From NCBI RefSeq assembly GCF_003007785.1, contig NZ_PXOH01000002.1, positions 239,021-303,020 of the forward strand: 64,000 nucleotides of DNA, in the 5' to 3' direction. The notes below the pieces were generated by a model, which made no database searches, was not told the origin of the DNA, and saw nothing but the letters and a program-made list of their open reading frames with translations. Positions within the stretch are counted from its first letter, which is position 1. Each line of letters begins with the position of its first letter. The DNA is from Aphanothece hegewaldii CCALA 016. Its GTDB lineage: Bacteria > Cyanobacteriota > Cyanobacteriia > Cyanobacteriales > Microcystaceae. Positions 1 to 8,881 of this stretch are shown one piece after another. Position numbers and translations under genes: made by a program.

Positions 1-962
1 AGCAAGCTTGTAATTAAAGTTTTTCCTCCCAAAGCATCAAAAACTAAACCAAACAACGAAGAACAGAATAAAATCATTACAACTAAAGCAGTAATGATAG
101 CCGTTGAATGGGCGGCATCTCGAAGCAGTTGCGGGGTGAGACGTTTGTTAAAAAAGGCGAGTAAACAAGCTCCGACGGCTCCGACGGCTCCTGCTTCAGT
201 TGGAGTGGCTAAACCAAAGAAAATACTTCCTAAAACGATAAATATTAAAATAATTGGCGGGACAACGGCTTTAAAAATCTGTTTTGTTAAATCTTTGCCT
301 TTAGGTATTTCGAGATCTTCTGGTAAAGCGGGAACCATTTCGGGTTTAAAGACGGCTAAACCCAAGATGTAGAGCATATAGGAGCCTGATAACATCAAAC
401 CCGGAATTAATGCCCCTAAAAATAAATCTCCCACTGAAACCCCAATTTGATCGCTCAGAATGACTAAAACTAAACTTGGGGGTATGAGTTGCGCTAAAGT
501 ACCAGAAGCGATAATGACACCAGCCGCTAACTTTTTATCATAGCCATAACGCAACATAACGGGTAGTGAGAGCATACCCATAACAATGACAGTAGCTGCA
601 ACGACTCCTGTAGTAGCTGCTAAAAGAGTACCTACAATAACAACAGCTAATGCAAGTCCCCCCCGTAACCGGCCTAAAATAAAACCAAGGGTTTCTAATA
701 ATTCTTCGGCTAATCCTGATTTTTCTAAAACTGCTCCTAAAAAAACAAAATAGGGAATTGCAAGAAGGGTAAAATTAGACATCGTGCCGAACCAAATATT
801 TGGTAACAAAAGTAAGCGATGAAGGTCAAAAGCACCTACAATTAAACCAATTAGTCCGAATACGATCGCTGTTCCCGCAAAAGAAAACGCAACCGGATAG
901 CCACTCATTAAGATAATAAAAAAGCCAAGAAACATTAAAATCGCCAGCCATTCAAAGCCCAT
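1..962 (-). CDS. TRAP transporter large permease, DctM type (partial, C-terminus beyond window)
   Basis: This is the 12-TM-class permease of a tripartite ATP-independent periplasmic transporter, which drives uptake of an organic acid with an ion gradient. About 320 residues are present; the family is usually near 430, so the C-terminus lies before base 1. The protein starts [15 protein letters not shown] and is almost entirely hydrophobic. Family-typical stretches include [20 protein letters not shown] and [14 protein letters not shown]. The start codon is at 962, ten bases after the stop of the small permease gene, so the two form one operon. The binding protein is divergent at 1692. The identification is firm; the substrate is inferred from the binding protein. 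Confidence 0.88.
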   Translation of the reverse strand, partial: MGFEWLAILMFLGFFIILMSGYPVAFSFAGTAIVFGLIGLIVGAFDLHRLLLLPNIWFGTMSNFTLLAIPYFVFLGAVLEKSGLAEELLETLGFILGRLRGGLALAVVIVGTLLAATTGVVAATVIVMGMLSLPVMLRYGYDKKLAAGVIIASGTLAQLIPPSLVLVILSDQIGVSVGDLFLGALIPGLMLSGSYMLYILGLAVFKPEMVPALPEDLEIPKGKDLTKQIFKAVVPPIILIFIVLGSIFFGLATPTEAGAVGAVGACLLAFFNKRLTPQLLRDAAHSTAIITALVVMILFCSSLFGLVFDALGGKTLITSL

Positions 963-971
963 TTTTTCCCT

Positions 972-1595
972 CTATTCGATGTTAATGTTTTCTGAAGTTT
1001 CGATACGGATGCGTTCTGCTACTGTCTGATATCCCAGTAAAACGGCTAAATATTTGATCGCTTGAGAGATACTTTGTATCAAAAGTAACAGTAAACATAA
1101 CGGAATCATGCTTTTAATCGGTGCGCGAGGTAAACCATCTGCATCAGGCGACATTTCCCACGTTCCCCATGTTCCATTCGGTAAGTAACCCCAAGATTGT
1201 AAAACGGGATTAAAAGTAACCCAAATACCAATTAAGCAAAACGGAATTAGAAAAAAAATTGTACCTAAAAAATCAATGAGCGATCGCTGTTTTTCCGTAA
1301 AATGAGCATATAAAAAATCGACTCGCACATTTTCGCCATGTTTGAGGATATAAGCAAAACCGAGTAAAAATGTCAAGGAAAATAAATACCATTGAAGCTC
1401 AATAAAAACATTAGAAGCGAGAGTAACACCAATAAAACGCCCAATATAGCGAGCTATGACGTTATAAAAACCCACACCCACCGTTAATAAAACGAGCCAA
1501 TTGATGAACCATCCTATCTTATCTGTAAAAGTGTCGATCGCACTCGATAATTTAAGGAGCGATCGTATTTGAGGAAATCGTCTTGAGTCGCGCAT
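972..1595 (-). CDS. TRAP transporter small permease, DctQ type
   Basis: Small membrane subunit that pairs with DctM in the inner membrane. It has 207 residues with four hydrophobic segments (about 29-50, 65-90, 104-126 and 160-186), which is the standard DctQ topology. Family-like features are WFINWLVLLTVGVGFYNV in the first helix and a positively charged FLYAHFTEKQRSLIDF loop. The gene lies directly upstream of dctM, separated by nine bases, and its start is 96 bases from the divergent binding-protein gene, so promoters for both arms probably sit in 1596-1691. An insert around residues 135-160 rich in Trp, Gly and Pro is typical of the keto-acid/mannitol branch, which has a longer DctQ. Confidence 0.85.
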   Translation of the reverse strand: MRDSRRFPQIRSLLKLSSAIDTFTDKIGWFINWLVLLTVGVGFYNVIARYIGRFIGVTLASNVFIELQWYLFSLTFLLGFAYILKHGENVRVDFLYAHFTEKQRSLIDFLGTIFFLIPFCLIGIWVTFNPVLQSWGYLPNGTWGTWEMSPDADGLPRAPIKSMIPLCLLLLLIQSISQAIKYLAVLLGYQTVAERIRIETSENINIE

Positions 1596-1691
1596 ACCGT
1601 CTAATCAAATACCCCATTCTACCGAAATTCAAGGCTCATCTCATGATATTCTGAAAAAAAATTATCGAAACGTGAGTGCGGTAACTTGTCT

Positions 1692-2822
1692 ATGAAACGT
1701 CGAGCAGTAGTTAGGGCTTTTACATCTGGGGCAATGGCAGCCGGTGGAGTGGCGATCGTTGGGGGATGTCAAGCCGCCCAAAATCAGTCTACTGGACAAC
1801 AAACTAATACAAACGCTCTACCGAATATCGAATGGCAAATGGCGACAAGTTGGCCCCCATCACTAGAAACGATCTTTGGTGGCGCACAAGTATTAGCCGA
1901 TCGCGTAGCCGCACTCACTGGCGGTAAATTTAAGATTACGCCTCGTTCTGCTGGAGAAATAGCCCCCGCCTTAGAAGTTCTCAGCGTCGTGTCTCAGGGC
2001 GCGGTACAGTGTGGCCATACCGCATCTTATTACTATATTGGGAAAAGTCCGGTGCTGGCGTTTGGTACAACAGTTCCCTTCGGTTTAACCGCACAACAAC
2101 AGAATGCGTGGCTGTATGAAGGAGGCGGATTAAAAAAATTACAGGAAATATACGCCAATAAATTTAACGTGATCGAGTTTCCCTGTGGTAATACGGGAAC
2201 TCAGATGGGAGGATGGTTTCGCAAAGAAGTTTCATTTCTTAATGATCTCAAAGGCTTAAAAATGCGGATACCGGGGTTAGGGGGACAAGTTATGTCAAAA
2301 CTCGGCGTAACCGTCCAAAGCTTACCCGGTGGCGAAATCTTTCAAGCATTGCAAACAGGGGCGATCGATGCTGCCGAATGGGTTGGCCCCTATGATGATG
2401 AGAAACTAGGATTAAATAAAGTAGCCAAATATTATTATTATCCGGGTTGGTGGGAACCTGGAGCAACATTAGAGCTACAAGTGAACTTGAACGAGTGGAA
2501 AAAACTACCGCCTCAGTACCAAGAAGCCATTACGACAGCCGCTTTTGAATCAAATACAACCATGTTAGCCCGTTATGATTCTCGTAATAATGAAGCCCTG
2601 CAACGACTTTTAACCAGTGGAACCCAAGTACGCCCTTATAGTCAAGAAATATTAGCAGCAGCCGAGCAAGCGTCTTTCGCGCTTTATGATGAATTTGCCG
2701 CCAAAGATGCAGATTTTAAAGCCGTGTATGATGAATGGAAACAGTTTAGAACAAGAATTTATGCTTGGCACAAACTCAATGAGGGCAGTTTTACGAATTT
2801 TGTCTATTCGCAATTGAAATAA
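1692..2822 (+). CDS. TRAP transporter substrate-binding protein, TakP-like (alpha-keto acid/lactate branch)
   Basis: Extracytoplasmic solute receptor of the DctP family that delivers substrate to the DctQM permease. The N-terminus [10 protein letters not shown] has a twin-arginine pair and is followed by a hydrophobic stretch and a VGGC lipobox (Cys26), so it is probably a Tat-exported lipoprotein. The body carries the TakP-branch signatures [45 protein letters not shown] and [10 protein letters not shown], which in TakP-type receptors line a keto-acid or lactate pocket with a metal ion. I chose ATG 1692; an in-frame TTG six bases earlier is possible. It is divergent from dctQM. The substrate class is inferred from family resemblance and not shown here. 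Confidence 0.85.
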   Translation: MKRRAVVRAFTSGAMAAGGVAIVGGCQAAQNQSTGQQTNTNALPNIEWQMATSWPPSLETIFGGAQVLADRVAALTGGKFKITPRSAGEIAPALEVLSVVSQGAVQCGHTASYYYIGKSPVLAFGTTVPFGLTAQQQNAWLYEGGGLKKLQEIYANKFNVIEFPCGNTGTQMGGWFRKEVSFLNDLKGLKMRIPGLGGQVMSKLGVTVQSLPGGEIFQALQTGAIDAAEWVGPYDDEKLGLNKVAKYYYYPGWWEPGATLELQVNLNEWKKLPPQYQEAITTAAFESNTTMLARYDSRNNEALQRLLTSGTQVRPYSQEILAAAEQASFALYDEFAAKDADFKAVYDEWKQFRTRIYAWHKLNEGSFTNFVYSQLK

Positions 2823-3042
2823 AGATCCGAAATGCCAAAGCTTATTTTAAAAGAAATATTTTCTAAAACGGGAATCATAAGAATAATCAAGCAAAATCAC
2901 TAAAGATCCGCTTGCACCTTTGAATAAATGTAGTTAGAATGAATGCTAATTTTTGTAAACTATCGAGCCCTAGCGCGACAGTCTAAACCTGATTGTGTTG
3001 GAGATAGTCACAAAAAAAGAGTTGATCTAACATAAGAGGGTT

Positions 3043-4866
3043 ATGCAAAAGCTCAAACCGTATTGGGTTGCTGAGGCGCTCGAAAAAGATTTAGGAGATC
3101 CTTTAAACCCAGACAGTATCATGTCATACAAACGGGTTGTGGAACTCGATGAACTAGAAGCATTTCCAGAACAAGAAATTAACTGGCTCTACAACTGGAA
3201 TTTACAACATTATTACGTCCCTGTTGACTGTAGTGGTGAGTTTACCTCTTTTGAAGAGTTTGTCGCTTTTGTTCGGGTTCTCTGTCGTCGAGATCAAACC
3301 ATTGGAATTAGCTTTACGACTCTTTTTTGGTCATTTATTACCTGGATGGCAGGAACAGACGAACAAAAGCAAAAACTAGCCCACTATATCAAAAACGAAC
3401 ACGGGGCGATGTGTTTGGGTTATTCCGAACGCGCTCACGGAAGTGATTTAGTAGGAGGCGATCTCACCGCGAGAAAAGTTCCAGGCGGTTATATTCTAAA
3501 TGGCGAAAAATGGCCAATTAATCGCGCTACGATTTCTGGTGTAACTTATATTTTGGCTAAAACCGATCCCAATGGCGGGCCAAAATGTCTGACATTGTTC
3601 ATGGTAGACAAACGGGAACTCGATCCAAATCAATACTACAACTTACCCAAAATCTTAACGCATGGGATTAGGGGATCTGATATGAGTGGCATTGGTTTCA
3701 AAGATTGCTTTGTTCCCGACTCCCATCGCATAAAAGACGAAGGAGATGGCTTAGAATTCGCCCTCAAAGGCTTCCAAATTACTCGAATGCTCTGCGCGGC
3801 GTTTTCTCATGGTGCAGCCGATACCGCCCTTAGAACAACGCTAGGATTTGCTACTAAGCGCATTGTTTACGGAAAAACGGTGATGGAACTTCCCCAACCT
3901 CGTAAAACCCTAGTTGATGCGTTTTTAGATATTTTGATTTGTGACTGTGAAACCATTGGGGCGGCGAGAGGTTTTCATATTATTCCCGAACAGTTTAGCG
4001 TGTGGGCTTCGGTGGTGAAATATTTCGTCACAACTCAACTCGAAACCATGATTAATAATGTTTATGTGGTTTTGGGATCTCGCTTTTATATGAGGGAAGA
4101 ACACGAAGCGGGAATCTTTCAAAAAGTGTTACGAGATAACTCTATTATCAGTATGTTTGATGGTAGTACGGTAGTGAATCTCCATGCGTTAATCTTACAA
4201 TTGCGCCCCTTGACAAAATATCGCTCTCGCCGTAAACCAGAAACAATGGAGAAGATTCAAGCTCATTTAGAGGCTATTTTCTCTTTGAATCAAAATGTAC
4301 CCCCATTTCAACCCGAAAAACTCGAATTATTTGGGCGTGGGGTTGATGATCCTTTACAGGGTTTAGAAATAGCCATTAAGCAACTCGAAGCTTTAAAAAA
4401 TCAGGCTGATGTAGATGCAAATGTTCTAGAAAACCTGTTATATTTGAGCGATTTAGTGTTACAAGAATTAAATGCTCATGATGAACAGATTAGCAATTCT
4501 AAATTTGAGTATGGTCATGATCAGTCACCGGAACTCTTTGAAATTGCGAAAAAATACTGTACTTTACATACTGCCGCTACCTGTTTACATATGTGGATTT
4601 ATAATCGGGAAATCGGGAGTGATTTTTTTGCAAAAGGCGAATGGTTAGTTCTAAGCTTACATCGATTATTACGCAGCCCGTTATTAAGTACAGTCCGAAT
4701 ATTACCCTACTCAATCTCTGATGAATATGTAGAAAACGTCGCTCAAGAACTACTTAAGCTTTATCAAGAAGATAAACACTTTTCAATTGTTCCTTTTCAA
4801 CACGCCCAATTAAATCAAAAAGAGGATAAAATTTATGCAGACTCAAAACTCCAACTTCAAACTTAA
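3043..4866 (+). CDS. acyl-CoA dehydrogenase family protein, probably acting on an ACP-bound acyl chain
   Basis: Flavoenzyme of the acyl-CoA dehydrogenase fold, which introduces an alpha-beta double bond into an acyl thioester. FAD/substrate-domain signatures are visible: GYSERAHGSDLVGGDL (near residue 128) and GGYILNGEKWPINRA. The C-terminal active-site loop, normally (Y/F)EG-T/S, reads MFDGSTVVN with Asp373 where the catalytic Glu of classical enzymes stands. The protein has 607 residues, about 200 more than short-chain ACADs, with a helical C-terminal extension. The next gene, an acyl carrier protein, overlaps it by 32 bases, which suggests coupled translation and an acyl-ACP substrate. The neighbours suggest lipid or surface-acyl biosynthesis rather than beta-oxidation; this is inference. 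Confidence 0.82.
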   Translation: MQKLKPYWVAEALEKDLGDPLNPDSIMSYKRVVELDELEAFPEQEINWLYNWNLQHYYVPVDCSGEFTSFEEFVAFVRVLCRRDQTIGISFTTLFWSFITWMAGTDEQKQKLAHYIKNEHGAMCLGYSERAHGSDLVGGDLTARKVPGGYILNGEKWPINRATISGVTYILAKTDPNGGPKCLTLFMVDKRELDPNQYYNLPKILTHGIRGSDMSGIGFKDCFVPDSHRIKDEGDGLEFALKGFQITRMLCAAFSHGAADTALRTTLGFATKRIVYGKTVMELPQPRKTLVDAFLDILICDCETIGAARGFHIIPEQFSVWASVVKYFVTTQLETMINNVYVVLGSRFYMREEHEAGIFQKVLRDNSIISMFDGSTVVNLHALILQLRPLTKYRSRRKPETMEKIQAHLEAIFSLNQNVPPFQPEKLELFGRGVDDPLQGLEIAIKQLEALKNQADVDANVLENLLYLSDLVLQELNAHDEQISNSKFEYGHDQSPELFEIAKKYCTLHTAATCLHMWIYNREIGSDFFAKGEWLVLSLHRLLRSPLLSTVRILPYSISDEYVENVAQELLKLYQEDKHFSIVPFQHAQLNQKEDKIYADSKLQLQT

Positions 4867-5224
4867 TGAGCAAAACGACGAATTAAATGTTAATCAAGCA
4901 ATTCAATCTTGGTTAGTTCAACAGTTAGCTCAACTTTTATCTTTAGACACAAAAACAATTAATGTAACAGAACCTCTAACCCGCTATGGACTTGATTCTA
5001 TTGATGCTGTAACCTTAGTGGGTGATTTAGAAGATTGGCTAGATGTTGAGTTACCTTCTACTCTTTTTTGGGATCATCCAACCATCGAGAAATCCTCTCA
5101 ATATATTACAGAAAACTGCGATATTCCCAGCACTTCTTTAGCAAATTCTGAATCTGAAGTTGAAGCGCAGAAAGTCCCTGAACCCGCTAACAGTAAAAAA
5201 GGTTGGGGATTATTTGGTCGTTAA
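4835..5224 (+). CDS. acyl carrier protein (phosphopantetheine-binding)
   Basis: Carrier protein that tethers an acyl group as a thioester on a 4'-phosphopantetheine arm. The attachment site is Ser55 in the motif YGLDSIDAVTL, followed by the helix-III stretch TLFWDHPTIEKSSQYI typical of modular PKS/NRPS-type or DltC-like carriers rather than the FabF-pathway ACP. It has 129 residues: a carrier domain at about 20-95 and a low-complexity acidic tail ending in KKGWGLFGR. The start at 4835 lies inside the dehydrogenase gene and is preceded by a GAGG ribosome-binding site. It probably carries the substrate of that enzyme and hands the chain to an acyltransferase. A hairpin follows 10 bases after the stop. 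Confidence 0.87.
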   Translation: MQTQNSNFKLNEQNDELNVNQAIQSWLVQQLAQLLSLDTKTINVTEPLTRYGLDSIDAVTLVGDLEDWLDVELPSTLFWDHPTIEKSSQYITENCDIPSTSLANSESEVEAQKVPEPANSKKGWGLFGR

Positions 5225-5233
5225 ATCTATTGG

Positions 5234-5262
5234 GTAGAGACGCAATTCGCTCACGTCTCTAC
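5234..5262. terminator. hairpin between convergent genes
   Basis: A perfect 9-bp inverted repeat, GTAGAGACG and CGTCTCTAC, with an 11-base loop, lies in the 43-base gap between the ACP gene (plus) and the FkbM gene (minus). The position fits a bidirectional terminator. TTTTA follows on the plus side. The same kind of GTAGAGACG stem is widespread in cyanobacterial intergenic spaces, so it may also be a dispersed repeat. Confidence 0.55.
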
Positions 5263-5267
5263 ATCTT

Positions 5268-6239
5268 TTAGGCTTTAATTGCGTACAAAAATCCAATATT
5301 GTTACTAGCTGGTAGGCGTGAAAAAGAAGCAAAACCCGCTTGATTTAGATAATTTAATAGGGGTTCGGGGCCTTTTTTATGCCATTCCATCATGACCATT
5401 TTAATTCGATTAATTTGTCCTGTTTCGCTTAATACTTTGAATATTTCATACTCAGCCCCTTCACAATCTACTTTCGCAATAATATCAACATCTGGATATT
5501 GTTTTATGATGGATTGGAAAACCTCATAAGTTGCTTTGAGTTTCATTTCTGCTGTCGCTATTTTTTTATCGGGAGAAGGCTTAAAGTTATTGTCAATTCC
5601 TGACATTCCAATACTTCCTTTAACATCATAGTCAAATTCAATTGTTAAGGTTTGTTCTTGTTCAGCAATTCCATATTGATAAGGCTTAATTTTCTGAGCA
5701 ATTTCTGGATTGAGAGCAAAATTATTTAAAGCTTGTTTATAGGTAATTTCAAAAGGCTCATAACCAAAAACAGCTAAGACATTACTACGACTAGCAAAAT
5801 AAAGACTCGCAAATCCTACATTCATGCCGATATCGATAACAACAACAGGCTTTTCATGGACAAAATTATAAATGCCTAAAAAATAAATTTCATTGATAAT
5901 AGAAATGTCTTGCTCACTTTCAATTATAAATTTTGCGCCTTTTAATTCGGCAATTAAATTATTATGTTCATCAATATAAAACTTAGTTTTTAAAACATTT
6001 TGGAGAATTTTAGCACGATTAAAAATATCTGATTTTAAAATAAAATCATGCTGCCCTTTGCTTAAAAATATATTGAGAGGCTTGAGCAACAATTGATGAG
6101 TGTTAGCATCTAATTCAATCGCTGTAGGGCTAATGTTATTTTGCGATAAACGTTCAGCCCAATATTGATCGCCAAGATGAGAAAAATTCCTAAATTCTTG
6201 ATATTTTTTATAGATATTTGTAATTTTTTGAGAAAGCAT
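5268..6239 (-). CDS. FkbM family SAM-dependent methyltransferase
   Basis: Predicted O-methyltransferase of the FkbM family; members methylate sugars and polyketide-type hydroxyls. The 323-residue protein has the SAM-binding motif VVVIDIGMNVGFASLYFA (from about residue 135), an acidic second motif VFGYEPFE and the family's C-terminal signature AKVDCEGAEYEIF. The first 130 residues are a variable domain. It converges on the ACP gene across a 43-base gap with a hairpin and is divergent from the MBOAT gene. The location inside an acyl/polysaccharide-type cluster suggests methylation of a glycan or lipid headgroup. The substrate is unknown. Confidence 0.85.
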   Translation of the reverse strand: MLSQKITNIYKKYQEFRNFSHLGDQYWAERLSQNNISPTAIELDANTHQLLLKPLNIFLSKGQHDFILKSDIFNRAKILQNVLKTKFYIDEHNNLIAELKGAKFIIESEQDISIINEIYFLGIYNFVHEKPVVVIDIGMNVGFASLYFASRSNVLAVFGYEPFEITYKQALNNFALNPEIAQKIKPYQYGIAEQEQTLTIEFDYDVKGSIGMSGIDNNFKPSPDKKIATAEMKLKATYEVFQSIIKQYPDVDIIAKVDCEGAEYEIFKVLSETGQINRIKMVMMEWHKKGPEPLLNYLNQAGFASFSRLPASNNIGFLYAIKA

Positions 6240-6443
6240 TTACAGGAACTCCCAAGATTTATAAATAGACAGAATAAAGTTATGGACAAGTTTGACAAAA
6301 TTTGGTAGACTTGTCAAGAATTTAATAGAGTTCACTGATAACTAAAATGCCAAGTTATCAATTCCAGAGAAAATAAGAAGATTAAATGATCTTCTAGTCA
6401 TGGAATATATTAGTTGATATAGCTTATTGTTGAAGAGAAAGCC

Positions 6444-7904
6444 TTGAATTACTCAGATTTTTCTTTTTGGTGGATTCTCCTAGGCTTTGGCATACCGTTT
6501 TTAACGGTTCGCTATATAGCCAAGTCGTTTAATCTGTGGCGAGATATTTTTGATGCGATCGGATTAGCCTTTCTATCGTTAACGATGTTTCGCAATGCTA
6601 GTCCAACTAGCTTTATTATCTTTATTTTTGAACTCATTTTTAATTATCTGATGGTGCGGTGGATGCTGCGCTGTTCGGGAGACAAAGCTAAAGCGATCGC
6701 AACAGTCTTGATTATATTTAATCTGTCTGTTCTAGCCTATTTTAAATATCTCATCTTTTTTGTTGAAGGAGTGATAGGACTATTTGTCACCATTCCCGAA
6801 AACTGGCAAAATTATTTACCGATTACCGTTAAAAATCGCATTCCCCCAGGAGTCTCATTTTATACATTTCAGATGGTTGCTTTTGTCGTAGACTCCCTGA
6901 CAGCACGAAAGAAGAAACCGATTGGTATTTTAGATTACATTAACTTTATTTCTTTTTATCCTCAGTTAGTCGCAGGTCCCATTGAGCGTAGAAGTGATTT
7001 ATTACCTCAAATCGAAAATTTTCGCCTAAAATTCACCATCGAAAATATTGAGCTTGGTTTACGCTGGCTTTCTTTGGGATTATTTATGAAGTTTGTCGTC
7101 GCTGATAATTTGGCTCCTTATATTGAGCTAGACAAACAAATCGATAATCCTTGGATGATTTGGTGTATGACGTTGTTCTTTACACTAAGAATTTATTTTG
7201 ACTTTGCGGGTTACAGTTTTATCGCACTTGGCCTCGCCTATTTTCTGGGCGTGCGACTCACAATTAACTTTCTTGCACCTTATACATCCCAAAGTATCAA
7301 TGAATTTTGGCGACGCTGGCACATTACTCTAAGCACTTGGTTTAGAGATTACGTTTTTTTGCCTCTGATGGGATCAAATAAAAAATGGGCCCCATTTTAT
7401 CTATTTATTACCTTCACTCTGTCTGGATTTTGGCATGGTGCGGCATGGAACTTCATTATTTGGGGAGCTTATCACGGTGCGTTGTTGTTAGTCTTACGCT
7501 ATTTGGGTAGACCTTTTTACGGATTTGTCGGACGCTATGTCTCTCAACCACAGATTATTTCTTGGGCGTTAACTTTTGGGGCTGTAACTTTTGGCTGTCT
7601 TTTCTTTATGGAATCTGATATGTCTCGGTTAATGACCAAATTACAAACGATTATCACTCCCTGGAAATACTCATTAACCAATATTGGAGCGTTTTTGAGT
7701 TCCTATAGCCTCAATCAAGGCACAGCTTTAGTGGTTACTTTAGTTTTGGCTATGTTCGTTTTATTTTTAGAACATCTGGCGGTTTGGCAAAAGAAATTTG
7801 AATACGAATTGCTCCTATCTCGTTGGCTCTCACCTGTTTTACTAGGATTAACTATACTATTAGCAGCAAATACTAATTCTGACTTTATTTATTTTGAATT
7901 CTAA
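6444..7904 (+). CDS. MBOAT family O-acyltransferase (AlgI/DltB-like)
   Basis: Polytopic membrane-bound O-acyltransferase that moves an acyl group across or at the membrane onto an extracytoplasmic acceptor. The 486-residue protein has about ten hydrophobic segments and the hallmark motifs of the AlgI/DltB/PatA branch: INEFWRRWHITLSTWFRDYV and LSGFWHGAAWNFIIWGAYHG, the latter holding the catalytic His331. The most plausible start is TTG at 6444; an in-frame TAG lies just upstream and no ATG precedes the conserved region. The stop overlaps the next start (TAATG), so it is translationally coupled to the SGNH-like protein. MBOAT plus SGNH pairs are the usual architecture for surface polysaccharide O-acylation. 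Confidence 0.9.
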   Translation: MNYSDFSFWWILLGFGIPFLTVRYIAKSFNLWRDIFDAIGLAFLSLTMFRNASPTSFIIFIFELIFNYLMVRWMLRCSGDKAKAIATVLIIFNLSVLAYFKYLIFFVEGVIGLFVTIPENWQNYLPITVKNRIPPGVSFYTFQMVAFVVDSLTARKKKPIGILDYINFISFYPQLVAGPIERRSDLLPQIENFRLKFTIENIELGLRWLSLGLFMKFVVADNLAPYIELDKQIDNPWMIWCMTLFFTLRIYFDFAGYSFIALGLAYFLGVRLTINFLAPYTSQSINEFWRRWHITLSTWFRDYVFLPLMGSNKKWAPFYLFITFTLSGFWHGAAWNFIIWGAYHGALLLVLRYLGRPFYGFVGRYVSQPQIISWALTFGAVTFGCLFFMESDMSRLMTKLQTIITPWKYSLTNIGAFLSSYSLNQGTALVVTLVLAMFVLFLEHLAVWQKKFEYELLLSRWLSPVLLGLTILLAANTNSDFIYFEF

Positions 7905-8881
7905 TGAATAAAACTAATATATCTAAGCTTTTTCCCTGGTTGATTTCGGCGGGTGTCGCTTGGACAATCGGCTGTATTTATAACGTTTATTATGGTGGTG
8001 AACTAAGCTGGCTAAGGCGTATGTATGAGCAAAAAGCGGCTTATGCGGCACAGATTGAAGCACCTAATCGTTTAATTATTACGGCAGGTTCAGGCGTACA
8101 TTACAGTGTAAATGCCGAATGGATGGAAAAAAAGCTCGGTATTCCTGTATTTAATTATGGATTACAAGGGGATATGGGATTAAATGTGATTAAACCTTTG
8201 ATCCTAGAACAAGCTCGCAAAGGCGATATTATCGTTCTAATTCCTGAATATTTAATGCTAATGGATAAAGATGGTTTAGGTGATGGTGATGGGTTATATG
8301 GTTCGGCTCCTTTTGGTTGGGCGGTAGGTCAACCAGGTTTAGGCGGTATTCCTCCGAAGAAGCTCATCGAGGACACTTGGTTATTAGGTGTAACGACTTT
8401 ACGGGCGGCAACTAAATCGACGATTGATGTGATCGAAAAAGGTCGTATGACTGGATATCTATCTGATCCCATTACAGAACATGGTGACCCAACAAAAGTA
8501 AAAGAAAGGACAGGGAAATGGTGGGAATTAAAATTAAATAACTCCGTTTCTCCTCATTCAATAAAAGTAATTGAGCAGTTTCGTAAAGATCTTGAAGCGA
8601 AAGGAGCGCATTTAATCGTTGCTTTGCCTTGGATTTATGGTTCGACTGATCAAACCACAAAAGACAGCATTCAAAAAAGCGCAGACAAGCTTTCTCAAGT
8701 AGTTCCAACTCTCTATAATCATCAAACCTTAAATATTCAAACAGATAGTAGTATTTTTGCCGATACTCACTATCATCTACTCCCTCCGGCTCGAATCGTG
8801 CGATCGCAAGAACTGATTGATCAACTCAAACCGTATCTTGCTGAATATATCAAGCAACCTGAGTTACAGACTAAAAAATAA
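7904..8881 (+). CDS. DltD/AlgJ-like SGNH-fold protein, membrane anchored
   Basis: Probable partner of the MBOAT acyltransferase. The 325-residue protein begins with an uncleaved signal-anchor (about residues 11-27), placing the rest outside the cytoplasm. Residues 58-70 read IITAGSGVHYSVN, with Ser63 at the SGNH nucleophile position, and the C-terminal part has FADTHYHLLPP (Asp287, His291), which fits the Asp-His block of the fold. In between is a DltD-like pattern of extracting an acyl group to the outer face. The start overlaps the upstream stop by one base and the next gene begins immediately after its stop. The fold assignment is by motif only; assignment to DltD rather than another SGNH protein is uncertain. 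Confidence 0.65.
   Translation: MNKTNISKLFPWLISAGVAWTIGCIYNVYYGGELSWLRRMYEQKAAYAAQIEAPNRLIITAGSGVHYSVNAEWMEKKLGIPVFNYGLQGDMGLNVIKPLILEQARKGDIIVLIPEYLMLMDKDGLGDGDGLYGSAPFGWAVGQPGLGGIPPKKLIEDTWLLGVTTLRAATKSTIDVIEKGRMTGYLSDPITEHGDPTKVKERTGKWWELKLNNSVSPHSIKVIEQFRKDLEAKGAHLIVALPWIYGSTDQTTKDSIQKSADKLSQVVPTLYNHQTLNIQTDSSIFADTHYHLLPPARIVRSQELIDQLKPYLAEYIKQPELQTKK

Noticed and set aside
94..372. A 92-codon plus-strand open frame
   Set aside because: It lies inside the dctM coding sequence on the opposite strand; its product is low-complexity and has no family features.
6110..6298. A 62-codon minus-strand frame overlapping the start of the FkbM gene
   Set aside because: It overlaps the real gene in another frame and has no ribosome-binding site or recognisable product.
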